From contig CAYRIX010000012.1 of NCBI GenBank assembly GCA_964424555.1, positions 1 through 49,107 of the forward strand: 49,107 nt of DNA. The letters run 5' to 3'. Made by a program: the position numbers and the translations under genes. The stretch comes from UMGS172 sp964424555. Lineage in GTDB: Bacteria; Bacillota; Clostridia; Oscillospirales; Acutalibacteraceae. This document shows, one piece after another, positions 48,407-49,107 of this stretch. Numbering within the stretch: position 1 is the stretch's first letter; the number at the start of each line of letters is the position of its first letter. The notes under the pieces were generated by a model, which was not told the DNA's origin, made no database searches, and saw nothing but the letters and a program-made list of their open reading frames with translations.

Positions 48407-49107
48407 TTGGCAGAAAAACGTGATTATTATGAAGTGCTTGGAGTAGATAAAAGCGCAAGTGATGATGAAATTAAAAAAGCCTACCGAAAAATGGCTAAAA
48501 AGTATCATCCCGACCTGCATCCGGGGGATGCTGAGGCTGAAAAGAGCTTTAAGGAAGTAAATGAAGCTTATGAGGTTCTGTCTGACTCGGAGAAGAAATC
48601 GAGATATGACCAGTTCGGTCATGCCGGAGTTGATCCCAACTACGGTGCGGGCGGCGGTGCTTATGGCGGCGGATTCGGAGGTTTTGGTGATTTTGGAGAC
48701 CTTGGCGATATTTTCGGAAGCTTTTTCGGCGGTGGTTTTGGAGGCGGTCAGCGTCGTGCCAATCCCAATGCGCCGAGAAAGGGAGCCGATACCTCAGCTT
48801 CGGTCGTACTGACCTTTGAGGAGGCAGCCAAGGGCTGTAATAAGAAAATCAAGGTTACCCGTATAGAAAACTGCGCTGAATGCGGCGGCAGCGGTGCTGA
48901 AAAAGGTCACAGTGCTACAACCTGTCCAACCTGTAACGGTTCGGGTCAGATATATGTCACACAGCGTACTCCTTTCGGCGCTATGCAGACCACACGTGCC
49001 TGTGACGCCTGTCGTGGAACAGGTAAAAGGATCGAGCATCCTTGTAAGACCTGTAACGGCAAGGGTAGGGTTCGCAGAACGACCGAAAGGGAGATAAATA
49101 TTCCTGC
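48407..49107 (+). CDS. dnaJ: Chaperone DnaJ (Hsp40), 3' truncated by window end
   Basis: The first 233 residues are visible. The J domain has DYYEVLGVDKSASDDEIKKAYR and the HPD motif in YHPDLHPGD. A Gly/Phe linker follows (GGGFGGFGDFGDLGDIFGSFFGG), then all four zinc-finger repeats: CAECGGSG, CPTCNGSG, CDACRGTG and CKTCNGKG. The C-terminal substrate-binding domain is beyond the window. TTG start, ten bases after AGGGAG. Confidence 0.96.
   Translation, partial: MAEKRDYYEVLGVDKSASDDEIKKAYRKMAKKYHPDLHPGDAEAEKSFKEVNEAYEVLSDSEKKSRYDQFGHAGVDPNYGAGGGAYGGGFGGFGDFGDLGDIFGSFFGGGFGGGQRRANPNAPRKGADTSASVVLTFEEAAKGCNKKIKVTRIENCAECGGSGAEKGHSATTCPTCNGSGQIYVTQRTPFGAMQTTRACDACRGTGKRIEHPCKTCNGKGRVRRTTEREINIP

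Noticed and set aside
48400..48408. Half-CIRCE (TTAGCACTT) before dnaJ
   Set aside because: Only one imperfect half-site with no inverted partner; it overlaps the dnaJ start region and is probably chance.

Overview
The window is a contiguous chromosomal segment from a low-to-moderate GC, spore-forming member of the Clostridia, most likely a gut-type Oscillospirales/Ruminococcaceae-like organism (inference). The basis is gene content and order: the yabM-mazG-hup-rqcP-yabP-yabQ-divIC-yabR cluster, ylxM-ffh-rpsP-khpA-rimM-trmD, hrcA-grpE-dnaK-dnaJ behind a perfect CIRCE element, recJ-relA-dtd-MBL-hemZ, consensus SigA promoters, and AGGAGG/GGTGA ribosome-binding sites with many GTG and TTG starts. 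A bile-salt-hydrolase-type enzyme, a glycogen branching enzyme and a large secreted GH16 glucanase fit an intestinal saccharolytic lifestyle. No rRNA, tRNA, CRISPR array, prophage or autonomous transposase was seen.

Layout. 1-3341: obgE, mini-RNase III, a tiny Asn/Gln-rich protein on the minus strand, and an RsmF-like rRNA methyltransferase. 3364-9641: branching enzyme, choloylglycine-hydrolase-family enzyme, a PocR/AraC regulator divergent from an FAD-dependent oxidoreductase, and a small membrane protein. 9695-16574: recJ, relA/spoT, dtd, an MBL-fold hydrolase and hemZ as one tight operon. 16578-22681: a small unknown protein, an MTA/SAH-nucleosidase-like protein, then the yab/divIC sporulation and division cluster. 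22772-25245: an orphan class I fumarate hydratase alpha subunit, a THUMP methyltransferase, and a ribbon-helix-helix protein divergent from a Cys-rich microprotein. 25316-32674: a heterodimeric ABC exporter, DUF896 protein, HAD phosphatase, maf, a hairpin-array element, a 59-residue microprotein and an orphan peptide-binding lipoprotein. 32773-36332: the SRP/S16/tRNA-modification operon. 36457-39752: HPr, an AAA ATPase, an MFS transporter and a second trmD. 39816-44555: the GH16 protein. 44693-49107: the heat-shock operon, with dnaJ cut by the window end.

Most of the window is housekeeping. The most unusual parts are: (i) 30484-30842, where 15-bp perfect inverted termini enclose eight copies of a 9-mer (four AGTGATATT, then four in reverse orientation) separated by small unrelated palindromes; (ii) a second full-length trmD with its own promoter; (iii) three microproteins with good ribosome-binding sites; (iv) several leaders in which the Shine-Dalgarno lies in or beside a hairpin; and (v) a perfect CtsR operator upstream of the HrcA-controlled promoter, giving predicted dual control of the dnaK operon.

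Start codons were chosen by ribosome-binding-site spacing and family N-termini. In many genes the SD is GGTGA, whose GTG can be mistaken for the start, so several starts given here lie 9-12 nt inside the longest reading frame. Functions come from motif recognition by eye; no database search was run.
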